DNA of 64,000 nucleotides, taken from Frankiaceae bacterium. GTDB taxonomy: Bacteria > Actinomycetota > Actinomycetes > Mycobacteriales > SCTD01. The stretch is from positions 62,001 through 126,000 of the forward strand of contig JAENVS010000006.1 of the NCBI GenBank assembly GCA_016650445.1, in the 5' to 3' direction. The position numbers and the translations under genes are program-made. Below the pieces are notes generated by a model. The model did no database searches, had not been told where the DNA came from, and saw only the letters and a list, made by a program, of their open reading frames with translations. This document shows, in pieces, positions 16,585 to 25,345 of this stretch (positions are counted from its first letter, which is position 1; every line of letters starts with the position of its first letter).

Positions 16585-16617
16585 GGTCCTGTCTGCCTCG
16601 AGAGGCTCCTCAGGACC
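16585..16617 (+). promoter_or_regulatory. expression-platform hairpin abutting the start codon
   Basis: GGTCCTG (16585-16591) pairs with CAGGACC (16611-16617), with an inner GCCTC/GAGGC stem, and the ATG follows at once. It directly follows the aptamer P1, and its arms can also pair with the aptamer's own GGTCC/GGACC arm. A ligand-dependent swap that hides or frees the ribosome site is plausible. There is no U-tract, so I infer translational control. Confidence 0.6.
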
Positions 16618-17844
16618 ATGCGCCGTCTTCCGTCCCTGCTGCGTTGCGCAGCCACCCTGGCCGCGACAGTCATCATCGCCGCCGGGTTGAGCACGGCGAC
16701 CGCGACCGCCGCCCATGCCGAGGGATCAAGCACCGCGGCGCTGTCAGGCGTGTACGCCGGCGGGCTCAGACTGGACAAGGCCCGGGCATTCGGGTCCTGG
16801 CGGGGGCAGGCCGTGACTGTCACGGGCGACTTCCTGTCAGGCGACAGCTGGGCCGGCGTCGAGGCGCCGGACTGGTGGACAGGCGCGTGGTCGGGCTCGG
16901 GCACGCGCATGGTGATCGGCGTACCGATCCTCCCCGGACCGCAGGGCAGCACGACGCTGGCGGCGGGCGCCACGGGCGCGTACGACGCCCACTTCCGCAC
17001 ACTGGCCAGCCGGCTCATCGCGGCCGGGATGTCCGACGCCGTCCTCCGCCTCGGCTGGGAGCAGAACGGCACCTGGTACCCGTGGTCGTCGTACGGCCAC
17101 GAGACGGAGTTCATCGGCTACTGGCGGCACATCGTCACCGCGATGCGATCGGTCTCCGGCGCGAAGTTCGCGTTCGCCTTCAACCCGACCCTCGGCCCCG
17201 GCCAGTGGGGCAGCCACCCGGAGCAGGCGTGGCCCGGCGACAGCTACGTCGACACCATCTCGCTCGACGTCTACGACTGCATGTGGGGCAACAGCACGGC
17301 GACGCCGGCCCAGCGCTGGACCGCCGTCCAAGAAGGCACCTACGCCCTGGACTGGTGGGCCGCGTTCGGTGCCGCGCACGGCAACAAGCCGCTGTCGTTC
17401 CCCGAGTGGGGCCTGGTTGACCGCGCCGACCAGAACGGTGGCGGCGGTGGCGACAACCCGCTGTTCATCACCAACTTCCTGAACTGGGTTCGGTCGCACC
17501 ACGTGCTGTACGAGACCTACTTCGAGGTGGACGCGCAGGACGGCAACCACCTGCTCGAGGGCAGCACCTTCCCGAAGGCCGCGGCCGCCTACCGCCAGGC
17601 CATGACCGCGCCGGCCGCGGCAGCGACTCCCGTCGCCGCCGCCGTGACCGCCCCAGCCGCCGACGCAACCACCCCGATCGCCACCGTCGTCGCCACCGCC
17701 GTCGCCCCCGTGGCGCCGCTGGTCACCGTCGCAGCGCCGGTCGCGGTTGCCACGACGGCTGCCACCTCGCGGACGACCGTCTCGGCGTCCTCGCGCGTCG
17801 TGAAGCGCCTGCGCTGGCGCGGCGTGCCCCGCACGCGCCGGTAA
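16618..17844 (+). CDS. secreted GH26-like glycoside hydrolase
   Basis: Extracellular hydrolase, probably of a beta-mannan or related glycan. 408 residues with a signal peptide (basic MRRLPSLLR, hydrophobic core, AHA cleavage near residue 34). The TIM-barrel domain runs from about 40 to 330. Its candidate acid/base is E148 in RLGWEQNGTWYPW and its nucleophile E263 in FPEWG, matching the GH26 pattern. A Ala/Thr/Val/Pro-rich tail of about 80 residues ends in a basic cluster (KRLRWRGVPRTRR). Expression appears to be set by the upstream c-di-GMP-type riboswitch. In a polysaccharide locus it could trim or release the polymer. Confidence 0.85.
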   Translation: MRRLPSLLRCAATLAATVIIAAGLSTATATAAHAEGSSTAALSGVYAGGLRLDKARAFGSWRGQAVTVTGDFLSGDSWAGVEAPDWWTGAWSGSGTRMVIGVPILPGPQGSTTLAAGATGAYDAHFRTLASRLIAAGMSDAVLRLGWEQNGTWYPWSSYGHETEFIGYWRHIVTAMRSVSGAKFAFAFNPTLGPGQWGSHPEQAWPGDSYVDTISLDVYDCMWGNSTATPAQRWTAVQEGTYALDWWAAFGAAHGNKPLSFPEWGLVDRADQNGGGGGDNPLFITNFLNWVRSHHVLYETYFEVDAQDGNHLLEGSTFPKAAAAYRQAMTAPAAAATPVAAAVTAPAADATTPIATVVATAVAPVAPLVTVAAPVAVATTAATSRTTVSASSRVVKRLRWRGVPRTRR

Positions 17845-17851
17845 CCGGTTC

Positions 17852-18877
17852 TCACGTCGCAGCGGGTAGCGCACCCCGCGCCGCGCGCTGCTTCAGGCGC
17901 AGGAACGGCGCCTCCACGAGCCGGTAGGACAGCTCGGCGGCGGCGAAGCAGAGCAGGAGTCGCGCCGGGCCCACCGCCGGGCCCAGCACCGCAGGCACGT
18001 CGTCGGCCGCGATCATGCGGACGAGCACGAAGTTCCACAGGTAGAGCCCGTACGAGACGACGCCGACGTGCACCAGCGGCCGAAAGGAAACCCACGTGGC
18101 CAGTCGGGGGCTCGCGCCCGGCAGGACGCCCACGATCAGCAGGGCGCTGGCCACGGCGCCCAGCGCGTAGCCGAACAGCGCGCCACCCCGGTTGGGCGGC
18201 GGGAACACGACGAGGACCGCCAGCACCGCCAGTCCGACCCAACCAGGCGCGAGCCGTGCCAGCCGCGGCGGGCACCTGCCGTCGTGCTGCACCAGCCACG
18301 CGGCTAGCGCGCAGCCCAGCAGGAGCCCGTCGGCACGGACATCGGGCCCATACGTGGTGCGCACGAGGGAGGCGCCGTGCAGGACCAGGATGCTCCGCAG
18401 CAGCCACGACAGCAGCGCGCCAGCCAGGACGAACCAGACGATCACCTGCGGCCGTCGCCTGCTGAGCAGAACCAACAGGGGCGGCCACAACAGGTAGAAG
18501 TGCTCCTCGATCGACAGCGTCCAGGTGTGCAGCAGCGGTCCCATGTCGTACCCGGCCGCGGCCGCCACATCGCTGAAGTACGTCGCGGCGAGGAGCACCT
18601 GGGTGCGCACCGCGCCGGCCGAGAAGTCACGCCCGATCCGGCCGAGCCGCAGCTCGCCCACCAGCAGCACGACGGCGAGGACGACGACGAGAGCGGGCGC
18701 CAGGCGGAGCACCCGGCGCAGGTAGAACGCCTTGAGATCCAACCGGCCGGCGCGCTCCCGCTCACCCAGGAGGAGCGAGGTGATGAGAAAGCCGCTGAGC
18801 ACGAAGAAGACCTGCACACCGAGGTCGCCACCGCGGAACGGCCGCAGGTTCGTGTGGTAGCCGACGACGGCCAGCAC
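17852..18877 (-). CDS. acyltransferase 3 family membrane protein, N-terminus unresolved
   Basis: Multi-pass O-acyltransferase (OafA/Acyltransferase_3 family) likely to put an acetyl or other acyl group on the polysaccharide. About ten membrane helices; the family motifs GVQVFFVLSGFLIT, FYLRRVLRLAPAL and HTWTLSIEEHFYLLWP are present, with the conserved His in GYH. The first usable start is the GTG at 18877. However, the canonical N-terminal motif LPALDGLRGIA is encoded in frame just upstream (18910-18878), with no ATG, GTG or TTG before it. The true start may be a rare codon (CTG at 18901) or lie in a +1 frame relation to the kinase gene upstream, or there is an indel. Confidence 0.85.
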   Translation of the reverse strand: MLAVVGYHTNLRPFRGGDLGVQVFFVLSGFLITSLLLGERERAGRLDLKAFYLRRVLRLAPALVVVLAVVLLVGELRLGRIGRDFSAGAVRTQVLLAATYFSDVAAAAGYDMGPLLHTWTLSIEEHFYLLWPPLLVLLSRRRPQVIVWFVLAGALLSWLLRSILVLHGASLVRTTYGPDVRADGLLLGCALAAWLVQHDGRCPPRLARLAPGWVGLAVLAVLVVFPPPNRGGALFGYALGAVASALLIVGVLPGASPRLATWVSFRPLVHVGVVSYGLYLWNFVLVRMIAADDVPAVLGPAVGPARLLLCFAAAELSYRLVEAPFLRLKQRAARGALPAAT

Positions 18878-18959
18878 GGCAATGCCGCGTAGGCCGTCCA
18901 GGGCAGGAAGGCGCGGCTGCGACCGCGTCGCGGCCTGGCGGTGCGGCGGCGCCGCGCCG

Positions 18960-20387
18960 TCAGCCCCGACGAGGCACCACCGTCCGCGCGGCGCCGGACT
19001 GCACGGCCTTCGCCGTCTTGGGGCTCTTCGGGTCCTTCACGGAGCTGCTGGCCGTGGCCTGCAAGGTCTTCGCAGCCAGGTAGTAGGCGTCCTGACCCCG
19101 CCGAGCACGTCGTCTCGGTGCTCTGTTCAGCACGATGCCGAGCACCAGCACGTCCGCACGGCGGAGCCGCTCGAGGCCGCGCTCGACCTCGTCGACCGTG
19201 GCCTTGCGGGCATCGACGACGAGCAGCGCCGCCTTGCACAGCACGAGCACCCGCAGCGTCTCGGCAACGGACTCCAGCGGAGGGGTGTCGACGAGGACGA
19301 GCCCTCCGGGTGCCTGCGCCGACGCGAGCACCGCCGGCAGAGCCGCGTCGAGCACCTCCAGCGGGTGCTGTCGCGGCAGCCCGGCCGGGACGACCACGAG
19401 CGACGGCTCGCTCGTCCTCGCCATCAGGGTGGCGAACGGCAGCCGGTCGGCGTCCGCAAGGCCAGGCTCCACGGCGACGTCGAAGATCTCGTGCTGCCTC
19501 GGCCGGCGCAGGTCGGCATCGAGGACCACGACCGGGTAGCCGGCGCTGGCGAGCGACCACCCCAGGGCTGCGGTCACGGACGACTTGCCCTCGCCCCCGT
19601 GCAACGAGGTCACCGCGAGCACGTTCGGCCGACTGCCTCGGCCGGCCGAGTCGAGGCTGCTCCGAATCCGTTGCAGGGCCTCCGTGACGCGCGGATCGAC
19701 CTTGCCGGACGCGAGTGCCGTCGGGCTGAGCTGGCGACGCCGCCGGCGCCGGGAACCCTTCAGGACAGGGATCTCCCCGAAGACGAGCACACCGGTGCGG
19801 CGAGGGAGGTCGTCCGCGAGCATGCCGCGCGCGGCGAGGGCACGCGCGAGCAGGGCCGCGACGAGCCCCGCGAACGTCGCCAGGACCAGTCCCCCGAGCA
19901 GAATCGCGATCCGCGGCGGACCGGACGGTGCGGTCGGGTCGACCGCACGGTCGAGCACCTGGAGCCGAACGCCGGTGAGGCCGCGGGCATGCCTGGTGAG
20001 CAGTGCGAAGGCCGCGCTGTTGGCGTAGCCGGCGACGACAGTGCGGTCGGGTGACTCGGCGCTGATCTGGAGCACGCCCGTGCCGGCGTCCGGCTGGGCA
20101 GTCAGGATGACGTCGGCCTCGGACAGCGGCGACGCGTACGAACCGCGCACAGCCTGTTCAACGGCGTCGCTCTCGGCTGTCGCCGCGAGCGTCGGAATAA
20201 GGATCTGTGCCACCGCCGCGAAGGCGTTGATGTCCGCGGACGGGAGCGCGACGATCGTCGTCGTCGCCGTGAAGCGGTCCTTCGGCAGGAACGCCGCAGC
20301 GGCTGCCAGGAGAAGCACCGCGACGAACGTCGAGGCCGCGATCCAGCGGTGCCGTCGTAGCGCCTGCAACAGGTCGGTCAACGTCAC
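18960..20387 (-). CDS. Wzc-like chain-length determinant / tyrosine kinase
   Basis: Controls polymerisation and export of the polysaccharide in the membrane. 475 residues from a GTG with GGGAG seven nt upstream; the GTG overlaps the stop of the ligase gene. The Wzz domain has membrane helices near residues 15-35 and 175-200. The cytoplasmic BY-kinase domain has Walker A HGGEGKSSV, Walker A' VVVLDADLRRP and Walker B LVLVDTPPL. The C-terminus has only a YY pair (DAYYLAAK) instead of a long tyrosine cluster, then a basic tail. A +1 shift at its TGA would continue into the acyltransferase frame. Confidence 0.92.
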   Translation of the reverse strand: MTLTDLLQALRRHRWIAASTFVAVLLLAAAAAFLPKDRFTATTTIVALPSADINAFAAVAQILIPTLAATAESDAVEQAVRGSYASPLSEADVILTAQPDAGTGVLQISAESPDRTVVAGYANSAAFALLTRHARGLTGVRLQVLDRAVDPTAPSGPPRIAILLGGLVLATFAGLVAALLARALAARGMLADDLPRRTGVLVFGEIPVLKGSRRRRRRQLSPTALASGKVDPRVTEALQRIRSSLDSAGRGSRPNVLAVTSLHGGEGKSSVTAALGWSLASAGYPVVVLDADLRRPRQHEIFDVAVEPGLADADRLPFATLMARTSEPSLVVVPAGLPRQHPLEVLDAALPAVLASAQAPGGLVLVDTPPLESVAETLRVLVLCKAALLVVDARKATVDEVERGLERLRRADVLVLGIVLNRAPRRRARRGQDAYYLAAKTLQATASSSVKDPKSPKTAKAVQSGAARTVVPRRG

Positions 20388-21802
20388 GTCGCGGCTCCCG
20401 CAGCAGGGGTGGGCTGGTGCCCGATGGCCATCAGACTGGCATCCCAGTCGTCCTCGGGGTCGGAAGACGGATCGTGCGAGCGGCTGAGCGAGCACACCAT
20501 GCCGACCAGCAGGCCCAGCAGCAGCGCGAGTCGGTACTTCTCGAACAGGGACTCCACCATGCCCTTGGCCGCCCAGCCGACGACACCGGCCGTCGCCGCC
20601 AGCGCGGTGGCCGACACCAGCGGCTCGAGGGAGCGACGCACCACCCGAAGTCCATCGACCACCGTGCTCGTGACGGCTGCGAGGAACAGCAGCACCCCGA
20701 CAAGACCCATTCTGAGCAGGACGTCGAGCACGACGTTGTGGGTCACATCGCTGACGACGAACTCTGCCGGTCCTGGTTCGTAGTACGCGTAGGTCTTGCC
20801 CAGCCCGTGGCCTTGGACGAGGCGCTCGGCAAGGAGGGGCCTGACCTCACGCCACTGGTTCACCCGCCCCTGGCTGGACAGCTGCTTCCCGCGCGAGTGC
20901 AACGCCTGCTCGACGGTCGTGGTGAGCGGCACGGAGGGGGCCTTGCCGCCCAGAGCGCCCAGCAGCACCGGTGCCGCCACGAGCGCTCCCGCCAGCAACC
21001 CGATGACAACCAGCTCGCCGAGTGGGACACGCACATGCTGTCGGGTGATCGCCAGGACCACGACGCAGAACAGGACGGCGCAGCCGGTGCCGATCATGGC
21101 CGCGCGCTGCCCGGCCGCCAGCGCGCTCAACAGGAGCGGAACAGAGGCTGCCAGCAGGAGGAAGCGACGGCGGCTCTCGTGCAGCGCCCGGACGCAGGCG
21201 AGCACTCCGAGCGTGCCGAAGACGGTTGCTGCGTCGGAGCCGATGCGGCCGGCGTTCGGTGAGGACAGGAGTGGCAGGTTGATGGGCCTGGCCAGTCCCG
21301 ACTGGTCGACGAGCAGCAGCACGGCGACACCCGCGCCGACGATGATGAGGAACCGTGGCAGCGCCGGGCCTCGCCACTGGTGGGCAGGCACACCGGAGGC
21401 AACCCACATCACGCCGAGATACGCGAAGGCCTTCGCCTCGTAGACGAGCAGCACCCGGTCGTTCTGCACGAGCACGCCGACGACCGCGGCGGTCAGCATC
21501 CAGCCGAAGAAGAGCAGCCAGCACGCGTCGGTCGCGCGCAGCCGGTTGGGGATCCCCCGCACGAGCAGGTGCGCAGCGATGGCGGCCAGCACCACGGTGT
21601 CGAGCAGCCTGAAGTTCGACCCGCCGATACTCGGGTGCACCAGGCCGGCCGGGATGGTGTTGGGGTCGGGCCAGAGGCCGCTCTCGACGACCAAGAGCGC
21701 CAGCAGCCACAGCACGACCTGCAGTTGGCGACCCGTCCGCTCGAGGTGAAGGAACGTGGCGAACAGCAGTGCGGACAGCACCAGGGCGAGCAACGCGGCC
21801 AC
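20384..21802 (-). CDS. O-antigen ligase/polymerase (Wzy-like) membrane protein
   Basis: Probable repeat-unit polymerase or ligase acting on the outer face of the membrane. About 472 residues and 11-12 hydrophobic segments. The large outer loop between them carries SSQGRVNQWREVRPLLAER and GHGLGKTY, a pattern typical of the Wzy_C/O-antigen ligase family. The C-terminal tail is acidic and cytoplasmic. GTG at 21802 is my choice; GTG at 21781 would trim the first helix. The start lies 36 bp from the divergent GT2 start, so one or both genes may be leaderless. It overlaps the Wzc-like gene (GTGA). Confidence 0.85.
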   Translation of the reverse strand: MAALLALVLSALLFATFLHLERTGRQLQVVLWLLALLVVESGLWPDPNTIPAGLVHPSIGGSNFRLLDTVVLAAIAAHLLVRGIPNRLRATDACWLLFFGWMLTAAVVGVLVQNDRVLLVYEAKAFAYLGVMWVASGVPAHQWRGPALPRFLIIVGAGVAVLLLVDQSGLARPINLPLLSSPNAGRIGSDAATVFGTLGVLACVRALHESRRRFLLLAASVPLLLSALAAGQRAAMIGTGCAVLFCVVVLAITRQHVRVPLGELVVIGLLAGALVAAPVLLGALGGKAPSVPLTTTVEQALHSRGKQLSSQGRVNQWREVRPLLAERLVQGHGLGKTYAYYEPGPAEFVVSDVTHNVVLDVLLRMGLVGVLLFLAAVTSTVVDGLRVVRRSLEPLVSATALAATAGVVGWAAKGMVESLFEKYRLALLLGLLVGMVCSLSRSHDPSSDPEDDWDASLMAIGHQPTPAAGAAT

Positions 21803-21838
21803 GTGCTGAAGGGTACGGCGGTGTGCCAGGCTGAGCGG

Positions 21839-23047
21839 GTGCTTGGGCCCGGGGCGGCGCGGCGGCTGGCCACCGGTCTGGGTCGCATCGGGGCAGCCGT
21901 CCTCTGGCTGCCGACGTCGTACCTGCTTGCCGTGTCCGTGGCGGGGCTGCTGCCGCCGCGGAAAGCGTCCCCCACGAGCGCGCAATGGGCGGGTCGCCTG
22001 ACCGTGCTGGTGCCCGCGCACGACGAGGAACGGGGCCTGGCCGCGACGTTGCACTCGCTGGCCCGGTGCACCGCGCCGCCCGACGGGTTGCACGTGATCG
22101 TCGTCGCGGACAACTGCTCGGACACCACGGCCGAGGTAGCGCGCCGCTGTGGCGTCGAGGTGTGGGAGCGCACCTCCCCCCTGAGGGGCAAGGGCTACGC
22201 GCTGAGGTGGGCGATGGACCGCCTGCTCGCGGAGGCAGAGTCCCCGTCAGCTGTCGCGATCGTCGATGCCGACACCGTCGTGGACGCGGACTTCCTGCTG
22301 GTCGCCGCCAACCGGCTCGCGCAGGGCGCGCGCGCTGTGCAGGGCGTGTACCGCGCGGCCCGTCCTCACGAGGCCGCGCTGCTCACCCGGCTCACCGACG
22401 CAGCCGCCGCCTGTCAGTCCGTGCTCCGGCCACGTGGCCGCGCCCGGCTCGGTGGCGCGGCGAAGCTGCAGGGCAATGGCATGGTCTTCGCCACCGATGT
22501 CCTGCGCGCGGTGCCGTGGGACGCCTACGGGGTGGCGGAGGACGTCGGCTACTGGATTCGCCTCTTGCGGGCGGGCATCCACCCGGTGCATGAGCCCCGC
22601 TGTGGTGTCGAGAGCGCGATGCCGACGGACGTGACCGCTGCGCGCGTGCAACGTGCCCGCTGGGAGACCGGTCGCGTTGAGGTGGTGCGGGAGCACCGGT
22701 GGCCGGCGCTGCGGCAGGCGTGGGTGCAGCACGATCCCGTGCTGGCCGAGGCGGTCGTCTCGGAGCTCGTGTTCCCACCCTTGGCGCCGATGGCCGGTGC
22801 CGTCGCGGCGGCGGCGCTGCTGACCGCCGTCGGCACGGCCGCCGACCGCCGCGCCGGTCTGCGCACCGGCGCGGCGCAGGGCGCCGTGCTCGTCGGCCAC
22901 GCGCTGGCCGGCCTCCGGGTCACCCAGGCGCCACCGCAGACCTACCTCGCGCTGGCTGCGGCGCCGGGCGTCGTCGCGTGGAAGATCTGGACGAAGCTGG
23001 CCCAGCGCGGCCGTCCCGGCGACTGGCAGCGCACTCCCCGCCCCTGA
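21839..23047 (+). CDS. GT2 family membrane glycosyltransferase, processive type
   Basis: Uses a nucleotide sugar at the inner membrane face. 402 residues. One N-terminal helix precedes the GT2 core: LTVLVPAHDEERGL, IVDADTVVDADFL (DxD), GVAEDVGYW (ED catalytic acid) and a QRARW motif (Q..RW) typical of processive beta-glycosyltransferases. C-terminal hydrophobic segments follow near 300-370. It could build a linear chain (glucan, GlcNAc polymer or mannan), but donor and product are unknown. GTG at 21839 begins just before the first helix; the Shine-Dalgarno is weak. Confidence 0.88.
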   Translation: MLGPGAARRLATGLGRIGAAVLWLPTSYLLAVSVAGLLPPRKASPTSAQWAGRLTVLVPAHDEERGLAATLHSLARCTAPPDGLHVIVVADNCSDTTAEVARRCGVEVWERTSPLRGKGYALRWAMDRLLAEAESPSAVAIVDADTVVDADFLLVAANRLAQGARAVQGVYRAARPHEAALLTRLTDAAAACQSVLRPRGRARLGGAAKLQGNGMVFATDVLRAVPWDAYGVAEDVGYWIRLLRAGIHPVHEPRCGVESAMPTDVTAARVQRARWETGRVEVVREHRWPALRQAWVQHDPVLAEAVVSELVFPPLAPMAGAVAAAALLTAVGTAADRRAGLRTGAAQGAVLVGHALAGLRVTQAPPQTYLALAAAPGVVAWKIWTKLAQRGRPGDWQRTPRP

Positions 23048-23050
23048 CCC

Positions 23051-24088
23051 TCAGGAGGCGTCTGCGGCGACCCGCGCCAGGACACGCCGCGTCTGCTCGA
23101 CCATGACAGCCGGGGTGAACTGCCTGGACCTGGCGCGCCCTGCTTCACCCAGCGCATGCCGGCGCGCGGGGTCGGCCAGCAGGTCCCGCAGGGCGGCTGC
23201 CAGCCGGTCGGCGTCCTCCAGCGGGACAAGGACCCCGCTGTCCGCGACGAGGTCGGCCAGGCCGCCCACTGCGCTGGCGACGACAGGGACGCCCGCCTGC
23301 ATCGCCTCCAGGGCGACCAGGCCGAAGGCCTCGAACCGGGAGGGCATGGCGAGGATGTCGAAGGCGCCGACGAGCTCCGCGGCGTCCGGGCGTCCTCCTG
23401 GCAGCTCGAGGCGGGTGCCCGCAAGCTCGCCCCGCTGCGGGCCGTCCCCGATCACGACGACCCGTACCCCGGGCAGCTGCTCTGCGGCAGCAGCGAGCAC
23501 GTCCCAGCCCTTCTGCGGGTCCAGCCGCCCGATGCCACCGACGACCACCGCGTCTTCCGGCAGGCCGAGCACGACCCGCGGCGTCGGGTGCGGGATCGCT
23601 GTGGGCAGGCCGTTGGGGATGACGACGGCGCGGCCGCCGAGCCGCTCGACGTACCGTCCGACGGGCGCGGACACGCACAGGACCGCCGCCGGGCGACGGA
23701 GCAGGCACGCCGAGACCCGCTCCCGCGCTGCGGCGCGGGCGGGCAGCACGTTGTGGAGCGTCGCCACGGCCCGGCGCCGGGGCGCTGCCAGCACCGACGC
23801 GATCCCATCACCCTGGTCGGTGAGGTTGAGGTGCACCACGTCCGGCTGGAACAGGGTCAGCGCCCGCCGGACCCGCGGCACGGCCGCCGCTCCGGGCAGG
23901 CGCCGCAGGCCCGGGATCCGGGTGATCTCCGCATGTCGGCCCAGGCGCTCGGCCAGGGACGCGTCACCCTCGTCGGGCAGCAGCGCCAGAAGCCGATCCC
24001 CCTGATCACGCAGACCCTCCGCCAACACCTCGAGGTACCGCTCCGCGCCGGCAAACTCGACCGCATCGGCGACGAGAGCAACCTTCAC
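23051..24088 (-). CDS. GT4 family glycosyltransferase
   Basis: Retaining GT-B transferase, cytoplasmic. 345 residues. The N-domain starts KVALVADAVEFAGAERYLE. The C-domain has GGIGRLDPQKGWDVL, VVVIGDGPQRGEL and the nucleotide-sugar motif SRFEAFGLVALEAMQAGVPVV. The GTG overlaps the stop of the upstream GT2 gene (GTGA). Convergent with the plus-strand GT2, 3 bp apart. Confidence 0.93.
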   Translation of the reverse strand: MKVALVADAVEFAGAERYLEVLAEGLRDQGDRLLALLPDEGDASLAERLGRHAEITRIPGLRRLPGAAAVPRVRRALTLFQPDVVHLNLTDQGDGIASVLAAPRRRAVATLHNVLPARAAARERVSACLLRRPAAVLCVSAPVGRYVERLGGRAVVIPNGLPTAIPHPTPRVVLGLPEDAVVVGGIGRLDPQKGWDVLAAAAEQLPGVRVVVIGDGPQRGELAGTRLELPGGRPDAAELVGAFDILAMPSRFEAFGLVALEAMQAGVPVVASAVGGLADLVADSGVLVPLEDADRLAAALRDLLADPARRHALGEAGRARSRQFTPAVMVEQTRRVLARVAADAS

Positions 24089-25224
24089 GCGGCGCCGCCG
24101 CGGTCCACCTTCGGCCAACGCGCCAGTGGCTCGCGGCGCAGGTGTCGCCACAGCCCGCCGAGCCCGACGGCCTGGAGGAAGGCGGCGGAACCCAGGGCGC
24201 CGACCGGCCCCGGCAGCCCCTGGCCGCGGCTGGTCAGCACGTGGGCCGCGCCGGCCACGACGTGCGCCATCGCAAACGAGGCGCTGATCGGGGCTGACCG
24301 GGGTCCCCGTCGCAGCCGGACGAGTGCGAACCCGAGCAGCGTGGCCTGGGCGACGGGCGCGGCGCTCGCCCGCAGCACCCGGTGGCCCCACAGCTGGGCG
24401 CTGACCAGGTCCGCACGCAGCAGGAGCGCCTGCCGTCGCCGGACGACGTCGAGCATGCCGGCCACGATCCGCGTTCGGCGCTCCCAGTCCTCCTGCCAGG
24501 TGCCGCTGGCGTCCTCCACCGCAACCGCGGCCGGCTCGTAGACGACGCGCAGGCCCTGTTCGAGGACGTCGAGCGCCACCCAGAGGTCGTCCACAGCCAC
24601 GTCGGCCGGCACCGGTCGCCAGGCCGTACGCCGGATGGCGGCCAGCTCCCCGACCAGGCCGATCGTGCCGCCCAGCCGGGACTCGCGCGTCTTGAGCCAG
24701 GACTCGAAGCGCCAGTACGCCGACTCCGCACCGGCACTGAGCTGCTTCTCGCCGGCCACAGCTCCCACTGCCGGGTCGCAGAACCAGGCAGCGAGCGCCG
24801 CGAGGGATCCCGGCATGAGGCGGGTGTTGGCGTCGCTGAGCACGACGATCTCGCCGTCTGCGGCGGTGACGCCGATGTCGAGCGCTGCCGACTTGCCGAC
24901 CCGGCGACCTGGGCTGACGACGACGGCTGCCGTCTCCCGGGCCGCTGCCGCGGTCGGCTCGTCGTCCGCGACGACCACCACCTGCAGCCGACCCGGATAG
25001 CCGTTCGCGTGAGCATCGGCGACCTTCGCGGCGATGAGCCGCGCCTCGTGGTAGGCGGCCACGACAACCGTCATGTTCGGCCAGTCGGGCGGGTCGGGCG
25101 GCCGCTGCTCGATCGGCCGGCGGCGCGCGGCGAAGGCGAGACCGGCCGGGTAGAGGACCGGTCCGGCCAGGACGACAGCGCTCAAGCCCGTCACCGCGAT
25201 GCGGCGGGCTGCAACCAGAGCCAC
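24085..25224 (-). CDS. GT2 family membrane glycosyltransferase
   Basis: About 379 residues. One N-terminal helix, then MTVVVAAYHEARLIAAKVAD, VLSDANTRLMPGSL (DxN in place of DxD) and AVDDLWVALDVLEQGL (catalytic acid), then WERRTRIVAG, where the usual Q..RW is relaxed to RR.R, and C-terminal hydrophobic segments. It is probably a polysaccharide-chain transferase similar to the plus-strand GT2 but diverged. The start is uncertain: GTG at 25224 has G-rich sequence upstream, and GTG at 25272 is an alternative. Coupled by overlap to the GT4 gene. Confidence 0.85.
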   Translation of the reverse strand: MALVAARRIAVTGLSAVVLAGPVLYPAGLAFAARRRPIEQRPPDPPDWPNMTVVVAAYHEARLIAAKVADAHANGYPGRLQVVVVADDEPTAAAARETAAVVVSPGRRVGKSAALDIGVTAADGEIVVLSDANTRLMPGSLAALAAWFCDPAVGAVAGEKQLSAGAESAYWRFESWLKTRESRLGGTIGLVGELAAIRRTAWRPVPADVAVDDLWVALDVLEQGLRVVYEPAAVAVEDASGTWQEDWERRTRIVAGMLDVVRRRQALLLRADLVSAQLWGHRVLRASAAPVAQATLLGFALVRLRRGPRSAPISASFAMAHVVAGAAHVLTSRGQGLPGPVGALGSAAFLQAVGLGGLWRHLRREPLARWPKVDRGGAA

Positions 25225-25345
25225 GCCACCCCCAGCCCCGGCGATCCGGCGGCGGGTCCGCCGTGCCTCCACAGCATGCCGTGTCGCCGCGCAGCCGGAC
25301 CTGAAAGCCGAGTTGGCACGAGCTGCTGCGGACACGCTCCGTGGG

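Noticed and set aside
18442-19560. Minus-strand frame overlapping the Wzc-like and acyltransferase genes
   Set aside because: Arg-rich out-of-frame shadow; both true genes have clear motifs in other frames.
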